Source: Bacteroidota bacterium (lineage in GTDB: Bacteria; Pseudomonadota; Alphaproteobacteria; Puniceispirillales; Puniceispirillaceae). From it: a stretch of 9,336 nucleotides of DNA. The DNA lies in the NCBI GenBank assembly GCA_009936825.1, contig JAACDV010000137.1:1-9336 (forward strand). Direction: 5' to 3'. The notes under the pieces are model-generated. The model did not search any database, was not told the DNA's origin, and saw only the letters and a program-made list of their open reading frames with translations. How positions within the stretch are numbered: the stretch's first letter is position 1; each line of letters starts with the position of its first letter. A program made the translations under genes and the position numbers. Of this stretch, positions 1 to 7,429 are shown piece after piece.

Positions 1-53
1 AAAGGAAACAAAATTGTTGCCAGTTCGCAAGCTTTATTAATCATTTTCGTCAT
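1..53 (-). CDS. pal: Probable Pal lipoprotein, N-terminal fragment (runs off the left edge)
   Basis: An ATG at 53 opens a frame that stays open to the window edge and encodes about 17 residues beginning MTKMINKACELATILFP; a second in-frame ATG lies at 44. It begins 26 bp after the tolB stop codon on the same strand, which is where pal sits in almost every alphaproteobacterial tol-pal cluster. The visible residues are a short Lys-containing N-region followed by a moderately hydrophobic stretch, compatible with the start of a lipoprotein signal peptide. The lipobox cysteine and the OmpA-like peptidoglycan-binding domain would lie outside the window and cannot be checked. No clear Shine-Dalgarno sequence precedes either ATG. 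The identification therefore rests on gene order more than on sequence. Confidence 0.45.
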   Translation of the reverse strand, partial: MTKMINKACELATILFP

Positions 54-79
54 TATTTTGTATTTTGGGTCGAACTTAA

Positions 80-1408
80 TTAACGTCGCAATGGTGACCA
101 TGCTGGATCTGAAGCTCCTGCAGGCGTAATAATGCGCTTCTCATTAAAGCCGGTGATGTCAACCCGGTACAAAGACGCCGCTCCACCGCCGCCGTCACTC
201 TCAAACGGTTCCTGCTTATAATAGATCAGCACGCGCCCGTTTGGCGCCCATGTAGGCCCCTCTACAAGAAACCCTTGCGCCAGCAATCGCTCACCCGAGC
301 CATCAACATTCATAATGCCAATATAAAACTGGCCCTGATACATTTTGGTAAAAGCGACAATATCGCCGCGCGGGGACCAGACAGGGGTCGCATAACGCCC
401 TTCGCCATAACTGATTCGCCGAACGTTGCTGCCGTCATTGTCCATGATATACAACTGCTGGCGGCCAGCGCGGTCAGATTCAAACACCACGCGCTTGCCA
501 TCAGGAGAATAGGATGGCGAAGTATCAATCGCCGTAGATTTGGTCAATTGCCGGATTTCTTGCGTGCGAAGATCCATTTCATAAATATCGGTCAGACCGT
601 CTTGAGCCCAGCTCATAATCAGCTTGTCACCCCGGGGGCCAAATCGTGGCGCAAAAGTCATTCCGGGAAATGATCCCAGCCGCTCGCTGCGTCTGGACCG
701 GATATCCTGAATATAGACGTTTGGCTCATCATTAAAATAATTCAGATAAGCGATTTCCTGAGTTGTCGGCGAAAAGCGCGGGGTCAGCACCAGATCAAGA
801 CCGTTGGTCAGAAACTTATGATTGTGACCATCCTGATCCATGATCGCCAACCGCTTGATCCGGCGCTCTTGCGAGCCGGATTCTGCAACATAGACAATCT
901 GCGTATCAAAATAGCCCGAATCGCCGGTGAACTCTTCATAAACAAGGTCGGCGATTTTGTGCGAAAGCTGGCGCAGAGCGTTTGGATCAGCACTGCCGGC
1001 ACCCGATGTCAAATCACGGCCAGTGATGACGTCCCACAGCACGAACTCCACCTGAAGCTTGCCCTGATCGTCAAGTTCAGCAGATCCGACAAGCAAGCCT
1101 TTGACACCCAGCGGCGCCCAGTTTGCAAAATTCGGTTTGATCCCGGGCGAGCCGGGCGGCGCGATAAAGGCGGCACTGTCAACCGGTTCAAACAGGCCGG
1201 AACCAAGCAAATCATTCGAGACAATCGAGGCTATCAAACGCCCCTCGTCGGTAACCGTGCCGCCGGATCCGGTAAAATCGGCAATGGCAATCGGCGTCGG
1301 TGCAACCAGTCCTTCGGTGATTTCAATGCGCAGCTGGGCCTGAGCAATCGACGCAGCAAAGCTCGCCGCCATCACTAGGGCCGCCATCAGGCTGCGGAAA
1401 AAGAGCAT
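80..1408 (-). CDS. tolB: TolB, periplasmic beta-propeller protein of the Tol-Pal system
   Basis: TolB is a periplasmic protein that binds Pal and links it to the TolQRA motor during outer-membrane constriction at division. From the ATG at 1408 the product is 442 residues, the usual alphaproteobacterial length. Residues 1-24 form a good Sec signal peptide: Arg at 5, a hydrophobic core [13 protein letters not shown], and cleavage after AQA at 24. The mature protein begins QLRIEITEG. An N-terminal anticodon-like domain is followed by PD40/TolB propeller repeats of the type [13 protein letters not shown] and SPRGDIVAF, each with D-G-S or D-L turns ([19 protein letters not shown]). The frame is open upstream to 1513, so an ATG at 1453 would add 15 residues and the longest form 35. 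I prefer 1408 because the signal peptide then starts normally and because the extension is partly a tandem DNA repeat. It is the fourth tol gene, 116 bp after tolA and 26 bp before probable pal. Confidence 0.96.
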   Translation of the reverse strand: MLFFRSLMAALVMAASFAASIAQAQLRIEITEGLVAPTPIAIADFTGSGGTVTDEGRLIASIVSNDLLGSGLFEPVDSAAFIAPPGSPGIKPNFANWAPLGVKGLLVGSAELDDQGKLQVEFVLWDVITGRDLTSGAGSADPNALRQLSHKIADLVYEEFTGDSGYFDTQIVYVAESGSQERRIKRLAIMDQDGHNHKFLTNGLDLVLTPRFSPTTQEIAYLNYFNDEPNVYIQDIRSRRSERLGSFPGMTFAPRFGPRGDKLIMSWAQDGLTDIYEMDLRTQEIRQLTKSTAIDTSPSYSPDGKRVVFESDRAGRQQLYIMDNDGSNVRRISYGEGRYATPVWSPRGDIVAFTKMYQGQFYIGIMNVDGSGERLLAQGFLVEGPTWAPNGRVLIYYKQEPFESDGGGGAASLYRVDITGFNEKRIITPAGASDPAWSPLRR

Positions 1409-1417
1409 GTCAAGGTC

Positions 1418-1449
1418 TCGCACCGATGCGACGAAATTAGAATTTCGTC
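1418..1449 (-). repeat. Perfect 9-bp inverted repeat plus an adjoining 5-bp hairpin before tolB
   Basis: In the tolA-tolB gap, positions 1430-1438 and 1441-1449 are exact inverted repeats (arms GACGAAATT and AATTTCGTC) separated by two bases. In RNA this would fold as an 8-bp stem with a four-base loop. Immediately downstream in transcription, 1418-1431 can form a second hairpin, TCGCA/TGCGA with a four-base loop, sharing two bases with the first. The pair ends about 9 bases before the tolB ATG at 1408, so it lies over or next to the ribosome-binding region. No U-tract follows, so a Rho-independent terminator is unlikely. It could be a protein-binding dyad, an RNA-processing site or a structure tuning tolB translation; the sequence does not decide between these. 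Confidence 0.6.
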
Positions 1450-1462
1450 CCATTATCCTAAT

Positions 1463-1498
1463 AAGAACAATAGCTTGACTTGCAACAATAACTTGACT
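1463..1498 (-). repeat. Imperfect 18-bp tandem duplication in the tolA-tolB gap
   Basis: Two adjacent 18-bp units, 1463-1480 and 1481-1498, agree at 14 of 18 positions; on the minus strand both contain AGTCAAG followed by a TATTGTT core. They sit between the tolA stop and the inverted repeat upstream of tolB. In the extended tolB frame they would read [12 protein letters not shown], which looks like translated non-coding repeat rather than a real signal sequence. The repeat could be slippage-derived or a pair of binding sites. Confidence 0.5.
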
Positions 1499-1524
1499 CG
1501 TAGAGGGAAACATCAGGCCGGACC

Positions 1525-2589
1525 TTATCTTGAGATGAATTTTGGATTGAATCCAAAGGTAAATTCTTTGAGTTGGTTATATTTATCAGCCGGAATTGGC
1601 AGAGGTGAGCAATCAATGATTGCGCGTTGCGCGGCGATAGCTGACGCCTTGAAATAAGAATCGACATTAAAACGCAACCTATTCTCAATTTCCGCTTGCA
1701 TTACGTTACCGCTCTTATCTACCGCTACAAATATGTCAACAATAAGGGTGTCGTTACCGGCCGCACCAAGAGGAGGCTGCCAGCATCTCGAAACATGCTG
1801 TTGAATGCGCGCAATATCGTCAATACCGACAGGTGACAAACTCTTTTTCGGCGGTGCTTTAACCGCGTTTCCGGCCACTGCGCTCAAAGTCTTATTCACC
1901 GTGTCGGCAGCTTCCTTGCGCTCCTGCGTTTTGCGCGCTTTTTCAGCATCTTCGGCGGCCACCTGTGCTTTTGCAAGATTCTGTAAAACGCCAGAGGCCG
2001 CATCTTCACGCTTTTTCTTCTGCTTGGCCAGCTTGTTTAATTCGCTGGTAAGCGCCTCATTCGCCTTTGACCGGGTTGGAGATTTAGGCTTGGGCACAGG
2101 ATTGCTCACCGATTTTGGCTTTGGCGCCGGAATTGGAGGAGCAGGCTTTGGGACCGCTTTTTTAGGTGCCGCTGGTTTGCGCTTCGGCTTTGGCGTAGGA
2201 AGTTGAATTTTCGCCAGTTTTTGTACTTTCTTTGGCTTTTCAGGCAGCGCTTCGGCGCTCTTATCCTCAATTTTGGCCGTTTCCTGTGCTTTGGCGGGGG
2301 CTTCGGGCTTGGGTAGTGGCGGCGTCGGTGTCGAGCGCGCCGGTGATGGCGGCGGAGGCGGTGGTGGTGGTGGCGGTTTTTTGCGGACTGTCGCTTTTTG
2401 CTCTTCTTTAGCGGTGCTTGGCTTATCTCCCTCAATCACATTAGTCTCTGGCACAGTACGCACCACCTCCATCCGCACGATCGGCATCTCTTCGGGAATA
2501 TCACGCCCGAACATCGGCAGCCCAAGGCCTATCAACACAGCAAAAGCCAGATGGCATCCGAGCGAGATATATAGCGGACGAAAGCTCAT
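1525..2589 (-). CDS. tolA: TolA, inner-membrane-anchored periplasm-spanning protein
   Basis: TolA is driven by the TolQR proton channel and reaches across the periplasm to TolB/Pal. The 354-residue product shows the three-domain plan. Domain I is one N-terminal membrane anchor at about residues 8-27 with SLGCHLAF, the His in the family's conserved anchor position. Domain II, about 30-245, is first Pro/Lys-rich (ten consecutive prolines at 72-81, then repeated PKP and PAP) and then a charged Ala/Lys/Glu helix at about 172-235. Domain III, about 250-354, is the TonB/TolA C-terminal fold, with [23 protein letters not shown] and [15 protein letters not shown]. Cys269 and Cys327 could form a disulfide of the kind known in TolA domain III. 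It starts 18 bp after the tolR stop, with a GGTGG-like ribosome-binding site. The order after tolQ and tolR confirms the name. Confidence 0.96.
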   Translation of the reverse strand: MSFRPLYISLGCHLAFAVLIGLGLPMFGRDIPEEMPIVRMEVVRTVPETNVIEGDKPSTAKEEQKATVRKKPPPPPPPPPPSPARSTPTPPLPKPEAPAKAQETAKIEDKSAEALPEKPKKVQKLAKIQLPTPKPKRKPAAPKKAVPKPAPPIPAPKPKSVSNPVPKPKSPTRSKANEALTSELNKLAKQKKKREDAASGVLQNLAKAQVAAEDAEKARKTQERKEAADTVNKTLSAVAGNAVKAPPKKSLSPVGIDDIARIQQHVSRCWQPPLGAAGNDTLIVDIFVAVDKSGNVMQAEIENRLRFNVDSYFKASAIAAQRAIIDCSPLPIPADKYNQLKEFTFGFNPKFISR

Positions 2590-2607
2590 CGCGCGGCCAC
2601 CAGACCG

Positions 2608-3036
2608 TTACTCAGACACGGGAAGACGTGCAACAAGGGCAACACGCTCAAACCCTGCCGACTGAATGCGTCCCATCACACCAATGACCTCGCCGTAAGC
2701 AACCGCAGTATCACCGCGAACAAAAATTCTGACCAGCGGATTGGCATCCGAAATGGCCTGCAACCGGGGAACCAGTTGATCGGCTTCAACCGCTGTTTCC
2801 TGAAGGAAAAGCGATCCGTCAGCCTTTATCGAAACAACGAGCGGCGCCGCATCTGCATTGACCGCATTGGCCTTTGTTTTTGGCAAATCGACCTCAACTC
2901 CAACCGTCAACAAGGGCGCGGTGACCATAAAGACGATCAACAGCACCAGCATCACATCAACAAACGGCGTCACATTAATCTCGCCCATCGGGCGGTGCCG
3001 TCTGCCACTGCGTGATCTGTTGACCGACATTCCCAT
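2608..3036 (-). CDS. tolR: TolR, inner-membrane proton-channel subunit (ExbD/TolR family)
   Basis: TolR forms the ion-conducting core of the TolQR motor, which uses the proton-motive force to energise TolA. The product has 142 residues, normal for the family. A cytoplasmic Arg-rich N-terminus leads into the signature MGEINVTPFVDVMLVLLIVF; Asp27 in the single transmembrane helix (about 24-43) matches the essential proton-carrying Asp of E. coli TolR (D23). The periplasmic domain follows with VEVDLPK, the VVSIKADGSLFL segment and the FVRGDTAVAYGEVIGVM segment typical of ExbD/TolR. The start ATG overlaps the tolQ stop by one base (TAATG), and a strong AAGGAGG lies six bases before it. That spacing favours this ATG over the second one two codons on. 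Confidence 0.97.
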   Translation of the reverse strand: MGMSVNRSRSGRRHRPMGEINVTPFVDVMLVLLIVFMVTAPLLTVGVEVDLPKTKANAVNADAAPLVVSIKADGSLFLQETAVEADQLVPRLQAISDANPLVRIFVRGDTAVAYGEVIGVMGRIQSAGFERVALVARLPVSE

Positions 3037-3761
3037 TAGCGGCCTCCTTCATCCAGTTGACGCGCCAGTAGGGTTGAAAACTCCTGCGCAAAAGTCTCAA
3101 GACGTCCGCCGATGCGGTCAAGATCACCAGAAAACTTGTTGTAGGCAACAACCGCCGGAATGGCAGCGGCCAAACCAAGAGCGGTGGCAAATAGCGCCTC
3201 GGCAATTCCAGGGGCAACAATTGCAAGGCTGGTATTCTTGGATTCAGCAATCGACTGAAAGGAATTCATAATTCCCCAAACAGTTCCAAACAGCCCGACA
3301 AAGGGCGATACCGACCCGATTGATGCCAGAAAATTCATTCCGCGTTCCAGCCGCTCCATTTCGCGGGTGGTGGTAAAACTCATCGAGCGTTCAACCCGGC
3401 TAAGCAGAGAGGCCCGAAGGTCGGAGCGCGAAGATGTCACCAACCCGCTTGCTTTGGCGCGCCGCCATTCGCGCATGCCCGCGGCAAAAACGCGTGTCAT
3501 GGCGTCCTGTGGATCAGCGCCAATTTCATCATATAATTTATCGGCTGACCCGCCGGACCAGAACGCATCTTCAAAGTCGCTGGCAAATTGCCGCTCACGC
3601 CGCACCGAAGTGACTTTTTCAAAAACGATGGCCCAGCACCAGATAGATGCCAGAACCAGCAGCAACATAACGGCCTTGACCAGCGGATCAGCCGCCAGAA
3701 AAAGTCCCCACATGCTGAGGTCCGATGCCGAATGTGAAACAAAACTATCAACAGTTTCCAT
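3036..3761 (-). CDS. tolQ: TolQ, inner-membrane motor stator (MotA/TolQ/ExbB family)
   Basis: TolQ assembles around TolR helices to form the proton-driven motor for TolA. The 241-residue protein has three membrane segments at about 28-48, 143-165 and 185-207, with a large cytoplasmic loop between the first two. The conserved GLFGTVWGIM motif places Thr160, and ALFATALGLAAAIPAV places Thr193; these correspond to the channel-lining threonines T145 and T178 of E. coli TolQ. The stop codon overlaps the tolR start, indicating translational coupling. The start at 3761 follows a 71-bp gap after ybgC and has only a weak GGGG/TTTAGG ribosome-binding site. I could not pick out a convincing promoter in that gap, so read-through from the ruv-ybgC genes is likely. 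Confidence 0.97.
   Translation of the reverse strand: METVDSFVSHSASDLSMWGLFLAADPLVKAVMLLLVLASIWCWAIVFEKVTSVRRERQFASDFEDAFWSGGSADKLYDEIGADPQDAMTRVFAAGMREWRRAKASGLVTSSRSDLRASLLSRVERSMSFTTTREMERLERGMNFLASIGSVSPFVGLFGTVWGIMNSFQSIAESKNTSLAIVAPGIAEALFATALGLAAAIPAVVAYNKFSGDLDRIGGRLETFAQEFSTLLARQLDEGGR
3043..3049 (-). promoter_or_regulatory. Strong Shine-Dalgarno sequence of tolR
   Basis: AAGGAGG on the minus strand lies within the last codons of tolQ, six bases before the tolR ATG. It is the best ribosome-binding site in the window. It decides the tolR start in favour of the ATG at 3036 over the in-frame ATG two codons later. Strong initiation of TolR next to TolQ would help set channel subunit ratios, but that is inference. 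Confidence 0.8.
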
Positions 3762-3832
3762 GCCTAAACCCCAAAAGACTAAACGTCAAAAATAACCATC
3801 CAACCGGCGACCTAGCTAACAAAAAATCCCTA

Positions 3833-4336
3833 CTACCCAATAGCCCGCCGCAGTTTTTCGGCCACTTCGTGGGGCATCCGCTGCGCCCGTTTACTGCCAT
3901 CCGAAGCCGCGCCAACGCACCCTAAGTCGACGAAAAGTCGGGCAAGAATGTGGCCATTTTCAAAATTCTTGATAGTTTGTTCAAGTTTGACGGACGCACC
4001 GCCAATCTTGAGCATGCGCGTTTCAATGATCAACGCCGCCCCAAGGCCCGCCGCGCGCAGATATTCAATGCTGGCGCGTCGCACCACAAATAAAACGGCG
4101 TCAGACGGCGGCGAGACGCGCGATCCGGCAGCGTTTTGCAGCGCCGCCAGCGCGTCTTCCTGACGGATATCAAGACAACGCAGATAGGCTGATCTTGCCC
4201 GTCCGGCAAAGGCCAGATAGTTGGCGTGATAAACAATACCGCCAGCATCAGTGTCTTCGAATTGCACCCGCATCAGATAGGTATGCGCTTTCTCTTCAAT
4301 CCAACCATCAAGGCTCGCCTGCTTAGACGTCATCAT
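3833..4336 (-). CDS. ybgC: YbgC-family acyl-CoA thioesterase (hotdog fold) of the Tol-Pal cluster
   Basis: YbgC is a cytoplasmic 4-hydroxybenzoyl-CoA-type thioesterase that hydrolyses short acyl-CoA or acyl-ACP thioesters. It is usually encoded with tolQRAB, possibly reflecting a role in envelope phospholipid metabolism. The 167-residue product carries the family signature [18 protein letters not shown] at residues 26-43. Asp30 aligns with the catalytic Asp18 of E. coli YbgC, and His37 with its His25. Two features differ from typical members: the usual Glu of the following ERAR segment is Gly45 (AGRARSA), and a polar stretch around [13 protein letters not shown] (about 67-79) looks longer than usual. 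The ATG at 4336 overlaps the ruvB stop in an ATGATGA arrangement; the next Met is an equally close alternative. The gene is part of the ruv transcript by spacing and precedes tolQ. Confidence 0.93.
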   Translation of the reverse strand: MMTSKQASLDGWIEEKAHTYLMRVQFEDTDAGGIVYHANYLAFAGRARSAYLRCLDIRQEDALAALQNAAGSRVSPPSDAVLFVVRRASIEYLRAAGLGAALIIETRMLKIGGASVKLEQTIKNFENGHILARLFVDLGCVGAASDGSKRAQRMPHEVAEKLRRAIG

Positions 4337-5397
4337 TGGGGATCCGGATCATCTGGCGAAATTGCTATAGAGTTCAATAAATCCATCTGCTGGGCGGCAC
4401 TAGGCGGCGGGGTTAGGCCAAGATAAGCCCACCCTGCGGTCGACAGACACCTGCCGCGGGGCGTGCGCATCAGCAACCCGGTTTGCAGAAGATAGGGCTC
4501 GATAACCTCCTCCAGCATATCTCGCTGTTCGGCCAGAAATGCCGCCAGCGTCTCAACACCAACCGGACCGCCGGAATAATTATCAGCAAGACAAGACAGA
4601 TATTTGCGATCCATCGCGTCAAGGCCGGCCGCATCAACCTCCAACCGCGAGAGTGCAGCATCGGCAATCGAAGCAGAGACAACATCATGCCCATCAACCG
4701 ATGCAATATCGCGCACCCGTCGAAGCAGGCGACCGGCAATCCGCGGCGTACCCCGCGCGCGTCCGGCGATTTCCATTGCCCCGTCAGGCGCCAGATTCAT
4801 TTGCAGGCGGACCGCTTGATTGGCCAGAATTGTGGCCAGCTCATCACGGTCATAGAATTGGAGCCGCATCTGAATTCCGAACCTGTCACGCAGCGGTGTT
4901 GTTAACAGCCCGGCCCGCGTCGTTGCGCCAACCAGCGTGAAGGGCGGCAGATCAATACGTACCGAGCGCGCCGACGGGCCTTCGCCAATAATTAAATCCA
5001 GCTGGAAATCTTCCATCGCCGGATACAGAATTTCCTCAACCGCAGGATTCAACCGGTGAATCTCGTCAATGAACAGAACATCACGCGGCTGCAAATTCGT
5101 TAGCAACGCGGCAAGATCACCCGCCCGCGCAATAACCGGACCCGAAGTCGCGCGAAACCCAACCCCAAGTTCTGCTGAAATAATCTGGGCAAGAGTTGTC
5201 TTACCAAGGCCCGGCGGTCCATGCAGCAGCGAATGATCCATCGCATCACCGCGATCACGGGCCGCGGTGATAAATGTCTCAAGATTACCGCGACCGCCGC
5301 CCTGCCCGATAAAATTGGCCAGCCGTTCAGGGCGCAACGCATTGTCGTTACGTTCCTGCGGCGTGCCACTGATCAGACGCTCTTCATCCGAAATCAT
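4333..5397 (-). CDS. ruvB: RuvB, Holliday-junction branch-migration ATPase
   Basis: RuvB is the hexameric AAA+ motor that RuvA loads on Holliday junctions to drive branch migration during recombinational repair. The 354-residue protein is of normal length. It shows the N-terminal [12 protein letters not shown] segment (21-32), Walker [10 protein letters not shown] (60-68), Walker B with DEIH at 111-114, the sensor-1 region [18 protein letters not shown] (157-174) with the candidate arginine finger at Arg170, and sensor 2 [15 protein letters not shown] (216-230). The C-terminal winged-helix domain contains [16 protein letters not shown] and [17 protein letters not shown], all typical. The start abuts the ruvA stop (TAGATG) and the end overlaps ybgC by four bases, so the three genes are almost certainly co-translated. 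Confidence 0.98.
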   Translation of the reverse strand: MISDEERLISGTPQERNDNALRPERLANFIGQGGGRGNLETFITAARDRGDAMDHSLLHGPPGLGKTTLAQIISAELGVGFRATSGPVIARAGDLAALLTNLQPRDVLFIDEIHRLNPAVEEILYPAMEDFQLDLIIGEGPSARSVRIDLPPFTLVGATTRAGLLTTPLRDRFGIQMRLQFYDRDELATILANQAVRLQMNLAPDGAMEIAGRARGTPRIAGRLLRRVRDIASVDGHDVVSASIADAALSRLEVDAAGLDAMDRKYLSCLADNYSGGPVGVETLAAFLAEQRDMLEEVIEPYLLQTGLLMRTPRGRCLSTAGWAYLGLTPPPSAAQQMDLLNSIAISPDDPDPQ

Positions 5398-6051
5398 CTA
5401 ACGCCCCAATTCTTTGAGTGCTGCCGCGATTAAGGCCGACAGATCATCAGAATCAACACCTTCGGCGCGCACCCTTTGCAACGCGCCATGCGCTGCAGCA
5501 CGACCATAACCAAGATTAACCAGTGCCGAAATTGCATCCGCACCGACGCCGCCAACATTAGATCCAGCATTTGCGCCAGCAGTCCCGGCAATTGATCCCG
5601 TGCCCGCATGACCGCTAGCCCCGCCGCCTATGGATAGACCACCGATTTTCTCGGCAAGTTCGTTCACCACGCGAAGGGCCAGCTTTGGCCCTACACCATC
5701 TGCGCGCGCCACCATCGCCTTATCAGCTGCCATAATCGCCATCGCCAGATCGTCCGGCGACAGCACCGACAAAATCGACATCGCCGCTTTTGCCCCCACC
5801 CCCTGAACAGTCACCAACAGACGAAACGCATCACGCTCAGCGATATCAAGAAAACCAAACAGGGTCATGCTGTCTTCGCGGACCTGCATGTCGGTCAGCA
5901 ATGTAACCGCCTCGCCGCCAGCTGACATTTCGGGCGCGAGCAGCGTTTGCGTGCGCCCCGAGACCGTTACCGAATACCCGACACCGCCAACATCAATAAT
6001 GACATTGTTGGCGTCAATGCGGACAATTTCTCCACGAAGCTGTGCAATCAT
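5398..6051 (-). CDS. ruvA: RuvA, Holliday-junction binding subunit
   Basis: RuvA tetramers bind four-way junctions, hold them open and recruit RuvB. The 217-residue product begins with the OB-fold signature MIAQLRGEIVRIDANNVIIDVGGVGY (domain I, about 1-65). Two helix-hairpin-helix motifs for backbone contacts follow, VQGVGAKAAMSILS and ADGVGPKLALRVVNELAEKI. A Gly/Ala-rich linker (GGGASGHAGTGS through GGVGADA, roughly 143-173) connects to the C-terminal RuvB-binding helical domain, in which ALVNLGYGRAAAHGAL is the family motif. Flexible linkers of this kind are normal in RuvA; this one is somewhat long and low-complexity. The ATG overlaps the ruvC stop (ATGA), and the TAG touches the ruvB start. 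Confidence 0.96.
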   Translation of the reverse strand: MIAQLRGEIVRIDANNVIIDVGGVGYSVTVSGRTQTLLAPEMSAGGEAVTLLTDMQVREDSMTLFGFLDIAERDAFRLLVTVQGVGAKAAMSILSVLSPDDLAMAIMAADKAMVARADGVGPKLALRVVNELAEKIGGLSIGGGASGHAGTGSIAGTAGANAGSNVGGVGADAISALVNLGYGRAAAHGALQRVRAEGVDSDDLSALIAAALKELGR

Positions 6052-6674
6052 CGGCCCTGCCCCCTCCTGCGGTCGCGCTTGCTGCCCCGCCCGATATCAT
6101 CATCAATGTCATTGGGGTTTGTTTGCAAGGCGGCATCGCGTGCCAAAGCGGCCTCAATAGCAGCACTAAGGCCTAATCCCGCTTGGCCTACCCCGGCGGC
6201 TGGACCCAGCATCTGATCCCCATGCCCGGCGGTAATAGCAATCGCCAGCGCGTCTGCTGCATCATCGTTCACTGCGGTAATTCCCAAAAGACGCGTTATC
6301 ATTGCCGAGACCTGTGATTTGGTGGCCCGCCCGGTTCCGACGATCGCCTTTTTTACCTTTCTTGCAGCAATTTCTTCGACCTGAAGTCCGGCGATAGCGC
6401 ATTGCATCATGGCAGCACCCCGCGCCATGCCAAGCTTTAGGGCAGAGGCAGCCGAGCGCGCAACGAAAATCTCTTCGATAGCTGAACGCGTTGGTTTGTG
6501 TTTGGAAATAACTTCAGCCAGCCCTTGGGCAATCACTTGCAGACGATCCGCATCGGGCAAATTAGGGTCGGGCTTGATCACGCCGTTGGCAATATGAATG
6601 AGCCTACCACGGGCCATCTCGACCACGCCCCAACCCGTGTTGCGGATGCCGGGGTCAATGCCAAGAATGCGCAT
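6048..6674 (-). CDS. ruvC: RuvC, Holliday-junction resolvase
   Basis: RuvC is the RNase H-fold endonuclease that cuts Holliday junctions symmetrically with two metal ions. From the ATG at 6674 the protein has 208 residues and opens MRILGIDPG. The catalytic carboxylates Asp7, Glu67, Asp138 and Asp141 then fall at or next to the E. coli positions (7, 66, 138, 141), in the motifs ILGIDPG, AIEEIF and DDAADALAIAI. A GTG at 6692 would add six residues and overlap the yebC stop by four bases; I prefer the ATG because it gives the family N-terminus. The C-terminus extends about 35 residues beyond E. coli RuvC (173 residues), through a Gly/Ala-rich stretch and an acidic patch to a basic tail SKRDRRRGQGR. 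It overlaps ruvA by four bases. Confidence 0.95.
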   Translation of the reverse strand: MRILGIDPGIRNTGWGVVEMARGRLIHIANGVIKPDPNLPDADRLQVIAQGLAEVISKHKPTRSAIEEIFVARSAASALKLGMARGAAMMQCAIAGLQVEEIAARKVKKAIVGTGRATKSQVSAMITRLLGITAVNDDAADALAIAITAGHGDQMLGPAAGVGQAGLGLSAAIEAALARDAALQTNPNDIDDDIGRGSKRDRRRGQGR

Positions 6675-6688
6675 CACGCCACATCCAT

Positions 6689-7429
6689 TCACGCAAGCCG
6701 CGCCAGAATATCGTCAGGAATATCGAAATTGGACGCGATATTCTGCACATCGTCACTATCGTCCAACATATCCAGCAATTTCAAGATTGAGCCGGCCTGC
6801 GCCTCGTTCACCTCGATGGTGTTTTGCGGTTTCCAGATAAGACCAGCTTCGGATGCAGGACCAAAGCTCGCCTCCAACGCCTCACTGACCATGTTATAGT
6901 CTTCGGGCGCACAGGTTATTTCATGGCCGTCATCGTCAGATTCAACATTATCCGCACCGGCTTCCAGCGCGGCCTCAAACATCGTATCAGCATCAGCTAT
7001 ATCGGCCGCATAACTCATATGACCAACACGATCGAACATAAAGCTAACCGAGCCTGTTTCAACAAGCGATCCACCAAATTTATTGAAGGCGGAGCGAACC
7101 TCGGATGCGGTGCGGTTTTTATTATCGGTCAAAGCTTCGACAATCAGTGCGGTACCGCCCGGGCCATAACCCTCATAGCGGATTTCATCATAGGTTTCGC
7201 CTTCGCCGCCTTCAGCGCGTTTAAGAACGCGGTCAATATTATCACGCGGCATGTTTGCCGCGCGTGCCGCGGCCAGTGCTGTTCGAAGACGCGGGTTGGC
7301 ATTCGGGTCGGTTCCTGCCCGCGCCGCGACGGTCAACTCTTTGATCAGGCGACCAAAAATCTTTGCACGCTTTTTGTCCTGCGCGCCTTTACGATGCTGA
7401 ATATTCTTAAATTTACTATGGCCTGCCAT
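6689..7429 (-). CDS. yebC: YebC/PmpR/TACO1-family translation or regulatory factor
   Basis: This family was first annotated as DNA-binding regulators; more recent work on bacterial YebC and mitochondrial TACO1 assigns a role in translating polyproline stretches. The 246-residue product is full length. The N-terminal domain reads [23 protein letters not shown] (the family usually has GHSKWANI, so Trp is Phe here). The central signature has [46 protein letters not shown] and FNKFGGSL. The acidic C-terminal domain ends in a conserved [18 protein letters not shown] segment. It is the first gene of the yebC-ruvCAB-ybgC block and is preceded by a 200-bp gap. The Shine-Dalgarno is poor, with AGGA about 16 bases upstream. 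Confidence 0.97.
   Translation of the reverse strand: MAGHSKFKNIQHRKGAQDKKRAKIFGRLIKELTVAARAGTDPNANPRLRTALAAARAANMPRDNIDRVLKRAEGGEGETYDEIRYEGYGPGGTALIVEALTDNKNRTASEVRSAFNKFGGSLVETGSVSFMFDRVGHMSYAADIADADTMFEAALEAGADNVESDDDGHEITCAPEDYNMVSEALEASFGPASEAGLIWKPQNTIEVNEAQAGSILKLLDMLDDSDDVQNIASNFDIPDDILARLA

Noticed and set aside
818..1378. 186-codon plus-strand open frame opposite tolB
   Set aside because: It is antisense to a well-supported gene, has no recognisable domain, and is explained by tolB codon bias.
1430..1449. Inverted repeat before tolB as a Rho-independent terminator
   Set aside because: The stem is AT-containing and no U-tract follows on either strand; tolB starts about 20 bases later, so termination would be counterproductive.
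2273..2400. GGN-rich plus-strand repeat (poly-Gly in one frame) as a separate repeat element
   Set aside because: It is the complement of the proline codons of TolA and needs no other explanation.
2106..2435. Arg/His-rich minus-strand frame inside tolA
   Set aside because: Out-of-frame reading of the Pro/Lys-rich repeats of tolA; the composition mirrors the repeat and carries no independent signal.
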